Assembly (NCBI RefSeq): GCF_027942865.1 | Contig: NC_134510.1 | Coordinates: 35,394,663 to 35,458,662 of the forward strand | Length of the DNA: 64,000 nucleotides | Source: Odontesthes bonariensis | Lineage: Eukaryota > Chordata > Actinopteri > Atheriniformes > Atherinopsidae | Direction of reading: 5' to 3' | Part shown: piece by piece, positions 1-12,099 of the stretch | Layout of the letters: the number at the start of each line of letters is the position of its first letter | Numbering within the stretch: the first letter of the stretch is position 1 | Notes under the pieces: generated by a model | What the model was told of the DNA's origin: nothing | Seen by the model: only the letters and a program-made list of their open reading frames with translations | Databases searched by the model: none | Position numbers and translations under genes: made by a program

Positions 1-209
1 AAAAGAAATCCTTCACTTCTTTTTTAGTGCAGCTATCACAAGTGATGATCTGTCCACTCGACATCCCCAAACAGGATGATTTTAAAATGTAACTTTTTTT
101 TTAGGGCTGGGCGAGTTAACTCGTTATTATCGTGTTAACGCATAACGCATATTTTATCGTGCATTAACGAATGTTTTATTTTTTTATTTAAAAAAAAAAA
201 CATTTTTTA

Positions 210-574
210 AAGCTATAATGTGTAATATTTCACGGACAATGAATGTCTCCATGTCGCTCCGCCATTTTTAAACTACGGGATTTGTAGAAGGACATGTCAT
301 CAGCTTCGCATTTTCCGTTTCCAATGTGTAAACGGAAAATGCGAAGCTGATGACATGTCCTTCTACAAATCCCGTAGTTTAAAAATGGCGGAGAAACATG
401 GCGACATCCATTGGGGTGTAACACTCTTATGTACATTCGCATGCTGAATATAAAGAATATAAGAACACTGCACTTTTGTGATGGAGGTAATTAATAACGA
501 TTGAGGTAATACTTGTGAATGATAAGACTCAAATTTGTTAATAGACAACGTGAAATATTACACATTATGGCTTT
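210..574. mobile_element. MITE with long hairpin, nested in hAT copy A
   Basis: Outer inverted repeats of about 25 bases (aaagcTATAATGTGTAATATTTCACG at 210-234; CGTGAAATATTACACATTAT at 549-568) enclose a second inverted pair: arms of about 80 bases at 241-320 and 330-408 with a loop under 10 bases. Comparison with copy B, which lacks it, shows it was inserted beside the SINE edge. No coding capacity; the family is not identified. Confidence 0.65.
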
Positions 575-735
575 AAGGGCTTTTGTGCCTTTAATGGATA
601 GGAAAGTTCAGAGAGACAGGAAGCAGGGGGCAGAGAGAGGGGGAACAACACACAGCACAGGGCCAGCTGCAGCGAGGACTATAGCCTCTGTACATGGGGC
701 GCCTGCTCAACCCACTACGCCACAAACCACCCCTA
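569..735 (-). repeat. tRNA-derived SINE passenger, copy A (box B deleted)
   Basis: Reading the minus strand gives a tRNA-like head (ggggtggtttgtggcg.. gttgagcaggcgcc) followed by a SINE body ending in 'ccattaaaggcacaaaagccc'. Relative to copy B the 'gaccgatgcgggactcgaac' segment with the Pol III B box is missing, so this copy should be dead for Pol III transcription. Confidence 0.65.
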
Positions 736-852
736 TTTTATTTTTAATTTTATTATTGTAAAAGTCTGTTGCTCACAGGCTTTTATTTTGTAAAAGTCTG
801 CTGCTGTCTGCTGTGGAACAGGAAAAGAAAGTAATCGGCGGATCCACCAAAC

Positions 853-1158
853 ATGGAGAAGGGTACGGAACTTTTACTCGGCCATTTTCATTTTAAAGTT
901 CTTCCAGACGGCGGAGTCGACAGAACCAAAGTCATCTGTAAACACTGCCAAATTGAATTGTCTTCTCAGCGTAGTAGTTCCAGTCTAAAATATCACTTAA
1001 AGGCAAAACACACAACTGATAGCAGCAAGTCATTCAAGGAAACAGACAGTGGAGCGAGGCTTCTACATAAAAACTACAGAAAGATGCTGATGTTAAAAGT
1101 GTGTTTGCACAACAAATGTTATGGCACTTTCATTCATATGGCAGCACATTTAAAATAA
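853..1158 (+). CDS. BED-type zinc finger ORF of hAT element, copy A
   Basis: 101 codons. Residues 29-50 or so hold the zinc-finger pattern CKHC followed by HLKAKH (C-x2-C, H-x4-H), preceded by [12 protein letters not shown] as in transposase BED domains. There is no DDE/RNase H fold or dimerisation domain, so it cannot be a transposase. The tail ([26 protein letters not shown]) resembles nothing I recognise. It differs from copy C by one residue (V to I after CKHCQ). Confidence 0.7.
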   Translation: MEKGTELLLGHFHFKVLPDGGVDRTKVICKHCQIELSSQRSSSSLKYHLKAKHTTDSSKSFKETDSGARLLHKNYRKMLMLKVCLHNKCYGTFIHMAAHLK

Positions 1159-1291
1159 AGCTAAATGCTAAAAGCTATACACTACTTTTGAATTCATTTG
1201 TGGATTTTACGTACAAATGCGATTAATCGTGATTAATCAGGGAAATCATGTGATTAATTAGATTAAACATTTTAATTGTTGCCCAGCCATA

Positions 1292-2045
1292 GTTTTTTTA
1301 ATTGACAAAAATGGCATCGAGGCTGTTTTGATGCAACCATTTGGAGGGAATGTGGATTTGGGTGAGTTACTGTTCAGAGGCTTATTTGTGGTGGTTTGGT
1401 TTCAACCATCACAGCGGTTCAAATTAGAGTCAGGCAAGGTGATAACCCAGAGAAAAAGAGAGGACTGAAGTAACCTTTCTTTTAACTTTCTGGGACACGG
1501 TAAGCTCAGGTTTCTGCTTGACACAGAGGACGGTTTGAGAAGCCACAAGGTTTCAATTTGGCAAAGATAAAGGGGGAACCCTGGTTTTCATTTTACAAGG
1601 AGCATAAGAAAACGGCATGCATCACACCCGCTGTTCCAGACCAAGCAGGAGGTTTATCAGTGTGGGGGAAATGACTTTTCCTGAAACCCATCATTGACTG
1701 AGTTAACGGAGAGGAGCGTCTCTGATGAGCGCAGAGTAAAGAATGCTTCCCGTAGGGTTCCGATGCCTGAGTCAGTGATTGATAACCCGTGACAACTGCT
1801 GCTACACTGGCGCTGTGAGAATGTACATTTTCCATCACTGATACACAAGATTAAGCCAGATAACTTTGGTGACCTTTTCCCCCCCCATCAGGCTGCTGTT
1901 GAAGGTTGGAGGCGGTTTGTCTTCTCTTTTTTTCACACATTTGTTTCTCATGCATCTGAAAACACCACGACGTGAAACTTTCACATGCAAACAAGACTAA
2001 CTTTGGAATAATTAGTCTCCACTGTAGAAACGTGCCACCAAATTC
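1292..2045. other. No feature seen
   Basis: Between hAT copy A and the first CACTGG MITE. No reading frame with recognisable domains, no RNA gene, no repeat boundary. Confidence 0.4.
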
Positions 2046-2553
2046 TTCACTGGAAAAAATGCCCCTCCAAAAATAAGTAAAAAAAACAACAAATAAAAGA
2101 CGTTTTTGCTTGAAATAAGCAAAAAAATCTGCCAATGGAACTAGTGAAAATCGGCTTGTCAAGATTTCTTGAAATAAGATGTGATATTTGGGACTTTTGA
2201 GATAAAAGTGATCTTGAAATTAGCTTAAAAACCTCTTCAAATGAAAAAAAAGCTTGTTTCATGTGAAATATGACTCAAAACAATTTGTTTTCAAGACTTT
2301 TTCACTTAACAAGATATTCAAGATGTATTGTATTAAAACAACTCCCTATATCTGGCTGAAATGGTACTTGTTAGGCCAGTGTTTCCCCACCCTGGTGTGC
2401 TGGAGCAGGGAAACATGGAAAACATGCAGGGCAGTGTGCCTTGAGGACCAGGGTGGGGAAACACTGTGTTAGGCAGTTGTGTCTCATATCAAGTGTAATG
2501 AGATACTCAATGAGACAAATATACTTGGTAAGATTTAGATTTTTTTCCATTGT
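2046..2553. mobile_element. CACTGGAAAAA-ended MITE, copy 1 (carries a nested hAT MITE)
   Basis: Begins CACTGGAAAAAATGCCCCTCC and ends TTTTTTCCATTGT; internal sequence is nearly identical to 5232-5651. The right terminus has decayed. It is split at 2376 by a 90-base hAT MITE. Ends and size suggest a TA-target (Tc1/mariner-like) MITE. Confidence 0.7.
2377..2466. mobile_element. 90-bp hAT MITE with perfect 20-bp inverted repeats
   Basis: Left end cagtgtttccccaccctggt (2377-2396) is the exact reverse complement of the right end (2447-2466). The element is flanked by perfect 8-bp direct repeats TGTTAGGC (2369-2376 and 2467-2474). The sister MITE copy near 5551 shows the unoccupied site with one TGTTAGGC, so the insertion is defined to the base. 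CAGTG termini plus 8-bp duplication indicate the hAT superfamily. Confidence 0.92.
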
Positions 2554-2699
2554 CCTCATTAGGAAGTTTTGCAACAGTTGATGTCTATTTTTTTTTTCCT
2601 TACTTTTTTTTTTTTTTTTTTAATTAAAAATTTAAATAGAAAAAAAATAAGAAAAACAAGAATTTAGAGGTAACTAGAGTCCCGGCATCCTGTACTAAT

Positions 2700-3345
2700 A
2701 ATGACCATGTTTAATCAAACACGTCTGTTTTTAGCTGTAGTCTTGCTGTTATTTTTTCCATGACAAACACATTTTTTACCCCGTCTCTCCATTGCTTTAT
2801 GCTTGGAGGCTGCGGTTTCAACCAGGAAGCTGTTTCAGTCTTCTTTGCTATCAGCAGCAGGATTCTCAGTAAATATTTAGAGCTCTTATCTGTCATACTG
2901 TCAGGAATTATACCCAAAATGTAAAGCGCTGGTTCCAGATGGAGCTTAATGCCCGTAATCTGTTTAATTTCCTTTTGAATATTCTTCCAAAAATCCTGTA
3001 TTTTTGGGCAATCCCAGAATATGAGTGGAGTGGCCCACTGCTTCACACTCCCTCCAACATGAATTAGTTGTACTGCTGTATTTCGATGTAATGAACGGAG
3101 TGTAAAAGTAACGCATTTTCACTTTCCAGTCGAATTCCCTCCATGTTGGACTATTAGTTAGTTTATGTCCCTCTTTAAATGTTTCCTCCCACTCTTCTTC
3201 TGATATTATGATATTCACTTCCAGTTCCCATTTTTCTTTGATATCCAAGTTGTTATCATTGCATTCGTGTTGTAGTGCTTTACAGATTTTGGATATAATC
3301 CCTTTTTTTGACTTGACCTCTGAGAACAACCATAACACTTCATCT
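2700..3345 (-). pseudogene. 5'-truncated L1-like LINE, ORF2 C-terminal remnant
   Basis: Two overlapping minus-strand frames (3338-2964 and 3046-2711) together match the far C-terminus of L1-type reverse transcriptase proteins: CWRECEAVGH...HI then FWDCPKIQDFWKNIQKEI and a Trp/Lys-rich tail. A frameshift near 3040 separates them. Only the region past the reverse transcriptase domain remains, as is usual for dead 5'-truncated copies. Confidence 0.7.
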
Positions 3346-3854
3346 AGTTGATGTCTATTTAAAGAAATCTAGATTTATAATTCATCCTTTAGTTGTGAGT
3401 AACAGAGCGCTGAGAAACAGCTTTCCACATGCTCGACGTCCCGATTGCAGAGTAAACTGTTTAATTGAAGATTGGTTTGATTTGTCTTACTGATCATCTA
3501 GAACAGGGATCACGATAACCTTTGTAGTGAGAATCCCATCACTGGCAAGTGCTACAAAGCTACAGTGTGATTTAACGAACCAATTAAATGTGGCAAAGTA
3601 AAAATGTCTGTGTTTGCAACACTAGCAACATTACGGAGAGGGAGGGGCACTTGTGAGGACTGAATATAAAATATTTATCTATTTATCTATTCTATTCTAT
3701 CTAAATTTTTATTATCTATTCTATATTTATCTATTTTTTATCTTTTAAATATTAATGATGATTAGAATTTTCTCTGTGTGGCCCTGTGATGGACTGGCGA
3801 CCCATCCAGGGTCAACCCCACATCTCGCCCAATGGCACCTGGGATAGGCTTCCA

Positions 3855-4690
3855 CCTGAATCAATTTTATTTGTATAGCACATTTCATGTACGTATTAAA
3901 AAAAAAAAAACTTTAGAAAAACTTTCTAAATTATTTTTTGGTTTGTTTTTCGGGGTAATTTTTTCTGTTTTTCTGGCTATTGTTTTCTGTTTTTCGGGGT
4001 AATTTTTTTTGGAAATATCCAGATACTTTGAAATCCTGCGAGGTTATCCAGCCTTCAAGTGACTCCGGTGGACCTAAGGTGACTCCTGCCCCCGCCCATA
4101 CATGCCCCGTCTTGAACAACATTGCTATGTCTAGGAGATCTGGCTTTCCTTCTGAACAACCACAAAGTCTTCAGGTGCCTCCGTAAAGGCGACAAACTAA
4201 CAGTTATACCATCTACATGACTTAAAGACAGGACTATCTCCCAGTGTCTTAAACCCAGGTCAAAGTAAAACCTGATTAAACTAAACAAACCAGTCATGTT
4301 CGCTTCCATTAAATCGAGCCCTCATAAAGGAATGAATGCGTTGATTGTTGCTTTCTAAACTAAAAAAAAAAATACCCCCAAAAACAAACCAAAAAATAAA
4401 TTTGACAGAAAAACTGGAATATTTTTTATTTATTTATTTTTTTTTAAGTGAATGCAATAGGCTTCTGTACAAAACAATTCAAAGTGCTTCAAATAAAATA
4501 AAAGCATTGCAGCAGGGAGTGGAAGAAGCATTAAGAATACATAAAAGAATATAAAGAGAAACAAATAAAATCATTTAAATGAATTTAAAAACAAGCAACA
4601 GTCCAGATAAGTTCAAAGATATCGTGCAGATTTCATGCATAGACACATGAGAAAATAACTGTTTTTAACCTGATTTAAAAATGTCTATTA
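3855..4690 (-). repeat. L2-type LINE 3' tail, possibly split
   Basis: 3861-3891 (tttatttgtatagcacattt...) and 4460-4680 (acaaaacaattcaaagtgctt, gcagcagggagtggaagaag) match two adjacent parts of the L2 tail at 20925-21035. The 570 bases in between may be an insertion or the two pieces may be separate copies; I cannot decide. A short ggatggatggatgg microsatellite follows at 4714-4726. The intervening 3900-4440 is A/T-rich with no gene. Confidence 0.5.
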
Positions 4691-5231
4691 AGCAGGGTGG
4701 AAAGACTGGACGGATGGATGGATGGATCAGAAATGTGATAGGTTTTGTTGAGTGATGCTCAACATTTTGTTGCTACAGTTTGCTCTGGAGCGTGACGCCA
4801 GTCTTCCCAGGGGAAGCTTCCCCTTCCTCATTTGCAGGCCAACTTCCTGCAACCACTCACCTCACTGGGGATCTCTGGCCAAAATGTCAGGAGGCATCTT
4901 TTCTGTTATGCTGTCCGACACTCATAACAAACCTGAGCCTTTCAGTTACACGATGCAGCCTTTATTTGCTCCTTTCTACCACGCTGTAGCTGTTAAGCAG
5001 CTGCCAAATCATGGTGTTTTCACTCAGTATCGATCCTTTCACAAACATTTCTGCGCCCATCAATATTTTACATCAAATGGGAAAATCGGGGAAAAATGGA
5101 ACATTATTAATTTTTATTCCTATCAAACATTTTATCGACTGCCTGCCCTACTTGAGATGCACCAACACTGTCACACTGATTTCTTATTACTTTATTCTGC
5201 ACACATAAAGTGGAAACTAAACCTTTATTTA

Positions 5232-5651
5232 TACACTGGAAAAATGCCCCTCCAAAAATAAGTAAGAAAAACAACAAATAAAAGACGTTTTTGCTTGAAA
5301 TAAGCAAAAAAAAATCTGCCAATGGAACTCGTGAAAATCGGCTTGTCAAGATTTCTTGAAATAAAATGTGATATTTAGGACTTTTGAGATAAAAGTAATC
5401 TTGAAATTAGCTTAAAAACCTCTTCAAATGTCAAAAAAAGCTTGTTTCATATGAAATCCGACTCAAAACAATTTGTTTTCAAGACTTTTTCATTTAACAA
5501 GATATTCCAGATGTATTGTCTTCAAACAAGTCCCTATATCTGGCTGAAATGGTGCTTGTTAGGCAGTTGTGTCTTATATTAAGTGTAATGAGATATTTTG
5601 ACTAGAAATGAGACAAATATACTTGGTAAGACTTTAATTTTTTCCAGTGTA
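5232..5651. mobile_element. TACACTGGAAAAA-ended MITE, copy 2
   Basis: 420 bases with inverted ends TACACTGGAAAAA and TTTTTCCAGTGTA; the outermost TA on each side fits a TA target duplication. Strongly similar along its length to copy 1 at 2046-2553 but without the nested insert, giving the empty site. No coding capacity. Confidence 0.75.
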
Positions 5652-7101
5652 TATTGTGTGCCGGCTGTAATGATTGCATTTTGTCTTTTTTGCGACCAGG
5701 TAAAGCTGACTTTGGGAAAGGAACGACGGTGCCAGCCTCTCACTGCTCAGATCATACCTGCTCATTTGGCAGCAGTGCTCAACTCTTTCGCATCCCGCAC
5801 GAACAACGCCACTAATCACACCCTAACCCCTGGCCTCTTCCAGGCACAGACGCTCCCCGCTGCACTGCTCCGCCCGGCCCCCGGGCCTGTCAGGACCGCC
5901 CATCCACAAGTCCTCTTTGCCCCATATTGAGCGGTTTGACCCAGGCTCAAGGACCACGTCATGTGGCTCACCCAAACCACACCAAGGAGCCCTTTCGGCC
6001 TCCTACTATGCATCTGGGATACTCAACATCACCATGCCAATTCTAGATCTTTAGTTCTCCTCTCTTCTCGGGTGGATTATCCATTCAAAATGGCGCAGCA
6101 CTTGATGCTTTCTGGTGCTGGATTTATTTCTCTAATCTCACTGGACTGTATATGTTGTCTGTACCACCCTGCAGCCCATGGCTCGTGCCCCCGGACGCCA
6201 GACTTTGGACCTACATTGTACCGCAATAATGTATAAGACTAACCCCCGTGAACTATGCAGTGTCATTACGTCATGATTCAGGCACAGTTTGAGCTGAAGA
6301 CGTGGTAGGGATGAGCTTTTTGTAAGCTACAGCGCGGCACCAAGATCATTGCTTTTGTGGAGGATTGTTGTCACTCATAATTTAAAAAAGGTCGTTACTG
6401 ATAAGAGCTAACGAGGCTCTCCTCTGTTCCTGTATGCACTTTAAGCTCCTTCTCTGTTGATGTCCACATTAGATGGCTAGACTGTGTTAGATGGTTAGTA
6501 AGTGTTGTAATGTGTGTTTTTTTGTACTCGTCCCTGCATATCTGTACGTATGTGAGAGTGTATATCTTTGTATGTTTGAATCAGTATGTCATCTAGGATA
6601 TATATGTGTGCAAGAGTGAGAGCTTTCCATCCATTAAGCCATTCGAATTGATATCCATTACACATAGTCATTATGTCTCGGGCCAGAGGGACCACAAAGG
6701 CTTGTCTGTGTTAACTGTCAGTGTGTAAAAAGTGGTGGAAAATTTAAAATAAAAGAGACCTAATTTGTTATTGCCGGTGTCCCTTGGTAGTTCAATGGTA
6801 AATATAATGTGGGAGCAGTCATGGTACTGATGGATGGTTAAAACATTTGGATGAATCACTCACCAACATGCGCGTGGAGCATGGAGCCGAGAACCTGCGG
6901 CGCCCAATTTTCCAGAATTTCTGCAGATTTGCTTTCAAATGCCGAGCCATTTGTCACAACGTGTCCACACCCGCAAACCCTCTGTGGCAGATTAAACATT
7001 TACACCTCAGTGTAGCCGCCCCTAATCCAGAAAACTGCTTCAAATTAAATACCCTGAGGAGAGATTTACTGGACGGATGGAACAAAGTTTTTTTTTTATG
7101 T

Positions 7102-7281
7102 AAACCCCAATTCCAAAAAAGTTGGGACGCTGTAAAATGTAAGTGAAATAGTAAAATGTCTCAGGCATGACATCTTGATGTTTTCTATGTTCTATTTTGA
7201 ATAAAAATTATGGTTTGAGATTTGCAAATCATTGCATTCTGTTTTTTACATTTTATCAAACTTTTTTTGGAATTTGGGTTA
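7102..7281. mobile_element. Short MITE with AACCCCAATTCCAAAA ends
   Basis: Left end aaccccaattccaaaaaagt and right end (reverse complement) aacccaaattccaaaaaaag form inverted repeats of about 20 bases with two mismatches. Flanking TA dinucleotides fit a TA target. About 180 bases, no ORF. Confidence 0.6.
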
Positions 7282-7453
7282 TACAAGAGTGTAATTCTGT
7301 TCGGTTGTGGCCATGAATGAAGGAAGGGGGAGGAACAGGACCCTTCTGCAGTCTAAAGACACTGGTGGTGGATGAACAGATTTCTGATGAGGTTCTTGGG
7401 CATCGGGAAGAGATGGAGATGGGGAGGTGGAATGATGGAACAGACAAGAAGCA

Positions 7454-8067
7454 TTAACCCTTGTGCGGTCTTAACATTGTGACCCGCCCTACCAAAGCCC
7501 CAAAATAAAGCAACTTAATTGAATTTTAAATCCAAAATCTATTTTGTATGATGAAACCACCTGTTATTCATCTATTCAGCTCAATTCAATACATTTTTTA
7601 TCATGTATTTTTTGTTACACAATACAAAAAGACAATCACCAGTTTTCAGGATTACACTTTTTTTTCTTTACCACAAACCAACTGTCAGTTGGACCAACAG
7701 TTTTCTTGTTTTCTCAGTTTTCTTTGACATAATAAAGGTTTATTATTGCTATTATATAAATGTGAAGTAATTACTTCTGAATTAATTATGTGGAAAGGGC
7801 AAAAAAAACTGAACTTTTTTCTGGTGTTTAAATGTTTTTATAATTCACGGGTCAAAAATGACCCATAAGACAATCTTTGTGCCCTAGTGGTGTACAGCAC
7901 AAACATTGAAACATAAAGAAAAATAAAGTGTGACTTTTTCTAATGATGGGGTCCCTTTAGGAAAAGTCATAAAATTTCAAGTTGGAAAAAGATAGTTTAA
8001 GGTATTTTTTCTACAGCTAAACATGGTGGTGGGTCACTTTTGACCTGCAAGACAACAGGAGGGTTAA
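7454..8067. mobile_element. piggyBac-like MITE (TTAA target)
   Basis: Starts TTAACCCTTGTGCGGTCTTA and ends AAGACAACAGGAGGGTTAA; TTAA duplication with CCC/GGG termini is the piggyBac signature. Inside are 'gggtcaaaaatgaccc' palindromes and 'gggtcacttttgacc'. 614 bases, no transposase. Confidence 0.7.
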
Positions 8068-11000
8068 AAACAAAGATCAGACCGGCTGGCATCAAAAGTA
8101 GCAGGTAACAAGACCATTTGGATTCAATCTGGCAGAAACAAGAATGGAGTGAGTTTGACAACGTGGGAAAACTGAGGTGACAAAGTGAAGCAGGATGAAA
8201 ACGAGGGCAGACCAGAAGGATCCGTTCCTTTCTGAAGATAAGCTTGAGATTAAAGTGGTTTTGCTGCTGATTCCAGATGATAGGTACGGCCATCTAATAC
8301 TTTTTCCCGAAGTTCTCCGCCAACTCCCAAGATCATACAGCGGAGAGCAAATAAAAAGTACTTCCTGTACTTTAATTGATCACCAGACATGAATAAATGA
8401 GACCAAGAATAGCTTTGTGAATAAGGTCCCCGTGCTTGAGTCTGATGAGGCAAAGAGCAACATCCAGCTGGAAGATGAAGCGAGCAACAGTGCGTGAAAG
8501 ATTTCAAATTAGTTAAACATCAGTGCACTTTGGTAGACTGTATGTAATGCATGTTAGCATGAAGTTGTATGTCAGCATGATCCACGTCTAAGGTTTGGGT
8601 AGCGACTGAAATGAGATTGTGTATACAGGCAACATAAATGGGTTTCCTCTGCAGGGTGGCATCACATACACAACATTAACGGCTTTGTTGATCTGTGAAA
8701 CTGGTCAAAGGTGTTCTTCACAGCCTTTTTTCAGACATAATCTCAATAGTGACAATGAAGCCAGGGCGCACACGCATGATTTACATCCACACAAGGTTGC
8801 CAAGCACCCCAAGCAAGTATTGCTATAAAAATTCATGTAGCCTGACAAGCTTGGTGCGGTTCCACGGAACAGAGCGGTGAATGGGATCAACTGGAAATGT
8901 TTGGACTTAATGTACAGTTGGGGTTAAAAGAAGAAGTGTATATACTATCTCCACTGTCATCATTGTGCTGTCTGCTGTGCATGCATAAGGGCAAGAGCAG
9001 CTGCCCGCTGTGGCGAACGTAAAGCAAATCCTTTTCCGTTCATTTGGCTCAAAGACTGAAGCTACTCGGCCGCTCAGAATAACGGTGAGGAAAACCGCAG
9101 ACTATGAAAGGAGAGACCTGATGAAGCTACTGTGAGCACAGCACAGCCCAAGGTGCAGCCTTTGGAATCATAACCTTCTCTTTTTAACTGAGCAAAGTGT
9201 GTTATTACCTTTGGGAAAAGCTTAAACTGAAAAGATCTGAAAGAGAAACGCATGCATGTTGGCATCAAGACCAAGCAGAAAATAGGAGGGAATCAGGAGA
9301 GATGCTGCATGCTCTGGAAGGAACATCAAAGCCTTCTTAGATATTCACATAACAAGTAATTATTCCCGCAGTATTTAAGTGTAAAATTACATTTATTGGA
9401 ACTTTAATATTACATAATAAGTTGCTCTGAAGCTTTTCAGAGCAACTTATTATGTAATATAGTCAATATAGTCAGATACGTCATTTGTTCCGGGGATGTT
9501 CCAGTGACTGAAAGCTTTAAGTCAGGGTTTTGTTACAAAAAAAGTACTGCTGCTCTTCTTCAGACGTGATGCAGACAGACTTCCGCAGACAGCTTAATGG
9601 AAAGCAGTATATCTGAAAGAAGTTTGAGAATACTAAAGAGGCAAAAAGATGCCTTCTGCATGCAATGAGATGTGACTGATGACCATAATCACTCAGCTTC
9701 AGGGTCGAGGTAGAAACAACACAGAGCTCCATTAATACACACCTTCAGAATAAAACATTTAAAGGGAGGATACAGAATTAAAACTCCACGCACAGCTGTA
9801 TTCTGTTCCTGAAAGGTTGTTCACTCTCCGTATCTACACCATGTCTAACTGAGGACATGAATTTGGAGTGTCGTTAGTGGAATTAGTTTATATTGTTTTA
9901 CCTAAAATGAGGAAGTCGAGCTGATGTGTCTTGAAGTGATTAGAAATTCTGTGAATTCATTGCTTAAGTTAGCAAACGGGCCGCTGTGGTACTTGTGATC
10001 TGGATGTTGTCATGTTGAGGCACCCAGTCAGCACAACACTCGTCTGTTGTTCCATTAAAGAACAAATTTATATATTTATAAATTAAAATGCTGCAGAGAT
10101 GCTGCAGTTTAAAGCAAAAAAAAAACCTGAATAAGCTCTTATTTTCAGTTGTGAATAATTAAACATTTGGTGCTCCAAGTGTTTCACTGTTCAGATGGAG
10201 TCGAAATAAACCAGTGTGTGTGTTTATGTTGATGAGTTAAAATAGGTTAACCCAGTGCCATCCTGTGGCTTACCAGTGGCTTTATTTTTAACTGTAGAAC
10301 AGAAGCCATTTCACACCCTCTTACTCGAGCCTTTTCTATCCATGTTGTGTGTGATAGACTTTAAATTTGTGCACAACTTTTGAAATAAATGAGACCAAAA
10401 AATAAGCAGATGGAGCAAGTCATTCACAGTTTCTGCGAAATAGTTTGAATCAAAATAACAGACAAAGAGAATCCATAACTGGGGTGAAGCCTTCTATAAA
10501 AACACGTCCACATGGCAGACAAATGTCAGGTCATATTAACCGAATATGCACACAAACTTTACAGACAATGCACGCATGCACACTCACCATAAATACACAG
10601 ATCGAGTCTGACATCTAAAACCTCGCATGGCTTCCATCCATCCTGGAAATATCACTGACCAAAGCAGGCCTTAATGTTTTGGAATGTCGGATTGATCCAA
10701 ATTCCTGAAAACACCATTACTCATCTGCCACATATTTAACTCAGTTGTTCACTGAACTTTTCCACGAACCCTGAAGCTCACTCATCCACCTCTCGTTTGG
10801 AGCACACCCCACCCCCCCAAACTCCCTGACAAGAGAAAGCTGGCCGTCCAGCCAGATGAAGGCAGCTTCTTCCCACCTGCCTCCAAGATCAACATACAGC
10901 GAGCTGCCTGAAGACCAGCCTGCCGCTCTGCGAGCGCAGGCTCTGGCCATCGTTTCACCTCCATTTAATCTCCCTGGAACAAAGATCCGAACATCTGTAA

Positions 11001-11378
11001 GTGGGATAGGGAGCAGCTCTATCTGCTGGTCAGGCGAGCGTCAGCAGAAAAACAGCAACTTATTCCTCCTCAGTCAGCAGGGAAAGTTGGTGTGAACAGC
11101 TGGAAGTTCAGCCAAGCAGGAGCGAGAATGTGGATCAGTTCAGCGTGTTGGTTCAGAACAGATAAAATCCTGTGGAGTTCTGTGACATCTACATTAACTC
11201 TAACCTTTTAGCTCCTAAACATTACAATCTGCAGGTGGGAAAGGGGACATCCTCCTAGCTGCCATCTAATGAGATGCAGCGTACACGCTCGACAGGTCGC
11301 CGGTCCATCACAGGGCTAACAACCATGTACACTCACTTCTAGGGTTAATCTTGACTCATTAAATACTCTAACATGTAT
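8068..11378. other. Apparently unique noncoding DNA
   Basis: Apart from the hairpin at 9407-9460, nothing is recognised. Frames are under 100 codons and lack splice-consistent partners. A run of repeat-like 'cgccggtccatcacagggc' occurs at 11298-11316. Confidence 0.4.
9407..9460. repeat. Perfect 24-bp stem hairpin
   Basis: Arm atattacataataagttgct.. (9407-9430) is exactly complementary to 9437-9460, with a six-base loop (agcttt). No other element boundary or gene is seen within 300 bases. Confidence 0.75.
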
Positions 11379-11496
11379 GTTTTAAGTAGGGCTGGGCGAG
11401 TTAACTCGTTATTATTGTGTTAACTCGTTAGTTATTTAATGCCGCTAAATATTTTATTTCATTAAGGCAGTTTTTTTTTTTTTCGTATAATTCTTT

Positions 11497-11675
11497 GGGG
11501 CTTTTGTGCCTTTAATGGATAGGAAAGTTCAGAGAGACAGGAAGCAGGGGCAGAGAGAGGGGGAACGACACGCAGCACAGGGCCGACCGATGCGGGACTC
11601 GAACCAGCTGCAGTGAGGACTATAGCCTCTGTACATGGGGCGCCTGCTCAACCCACTACGCCACAAACCACCCCT
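11497..11675 (-). repeat. tRNA-derived SINE passenger, copy B (complete)
   Basis: Minus strand: tRNA-like head with an A-box region (tgtggcgtagtgggttgagc) and a B-box region (ggttcgagtcccgc), then a body rich in 'ctctctgcccc' and a 3' end ccattaaaggcacaaaagcc. It lies antisense to the BED ORF at the same place in copies A-D, so it entered the family before amplification. Confidence 0.75.
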
Positions 11676-11793
11676 ATTTTATTATTAATTTTATTATTGT
11701 AAAAGTCTGTTGCTCACAGGCTTTTATTTTGTAAAAGTCTGTTGCTGTCTGCTGTGGAACCAGAAAAGAAAGTAATCGGCGGATCCACCAAAC

Positions 11794-12099
11794 ATGGAGA
11801 AGGGTACGGAACTTTTACTCGGCCATTTTCATGTTAAAGTTCTTCCAGACGGCGGAGTCAACAGAACCAAAGTCATCTGTAAACACTGCCAAGTTGAATT
11901 GTCTTCTCAGCGTAGTAGTTCCAGTCTAAAATATCACTTAAAGGCAAAACACACAACTGATAGCAGCAAGTCATTCAAGGAAACAGACAGTGGAGCGAGG
12001 CTTCTACATAAAAACTACAGAAAGATGCTGATGTTAAAAGTGTGTTTGCACAACAAATGTTATGGCACTTTCATTCATATGGCAGCACATTTAAAATAA
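11794..12099 (+). CDS. BED-type zinc finger ORF of hAT element, copy B
   Basis: 101 intact codons with both CKHC and HLKAKH zinc ligand pairs. It differs from copy C at two residues (HFHV for HFHF; GGVN for GGVD). The host element has intact termini, so this frame could be expressed if a promoter is nearby. Confidence 0.7.
   Translation: MEKGTELLLGHFHVKVLPDGGVNRTKVICKHCQVELSSQRSSSSLKYHLKAKHTTDSSKSFKETDSGARLLHKNYRKMLMLKVCLHNKCYGTFIHMAAHLK

Larger units (their letters stand above)
103..1291 (+). mobile_element. Non-autonomous hAT element with BED-finger ORF, copy A
   Basis: Termini are TAGGGCTGGGC on the left and GCCCAGCCATA on the right, followed inside by subterminal 'gagttaactcgttattat' and 'gattaatcgtgattaatcag' motifs. 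It carries the 101-codon BED ORF and an antisense tRNA-SINE (about 569-735) that has lost its box B segment. A second element (210-574) is nested near the left end. The flanks are T-runs (cttttttt / gttttttt), so the 8-bp target duplication is only approximate here. Confidence 0.8.

Noticed and set aside
4752..5261. 169-codon plus-strand ORF
   Set aside because: No domain or splice support, composition drifts to A/T-rich codons and its end lies in the left terminus of a MITE.
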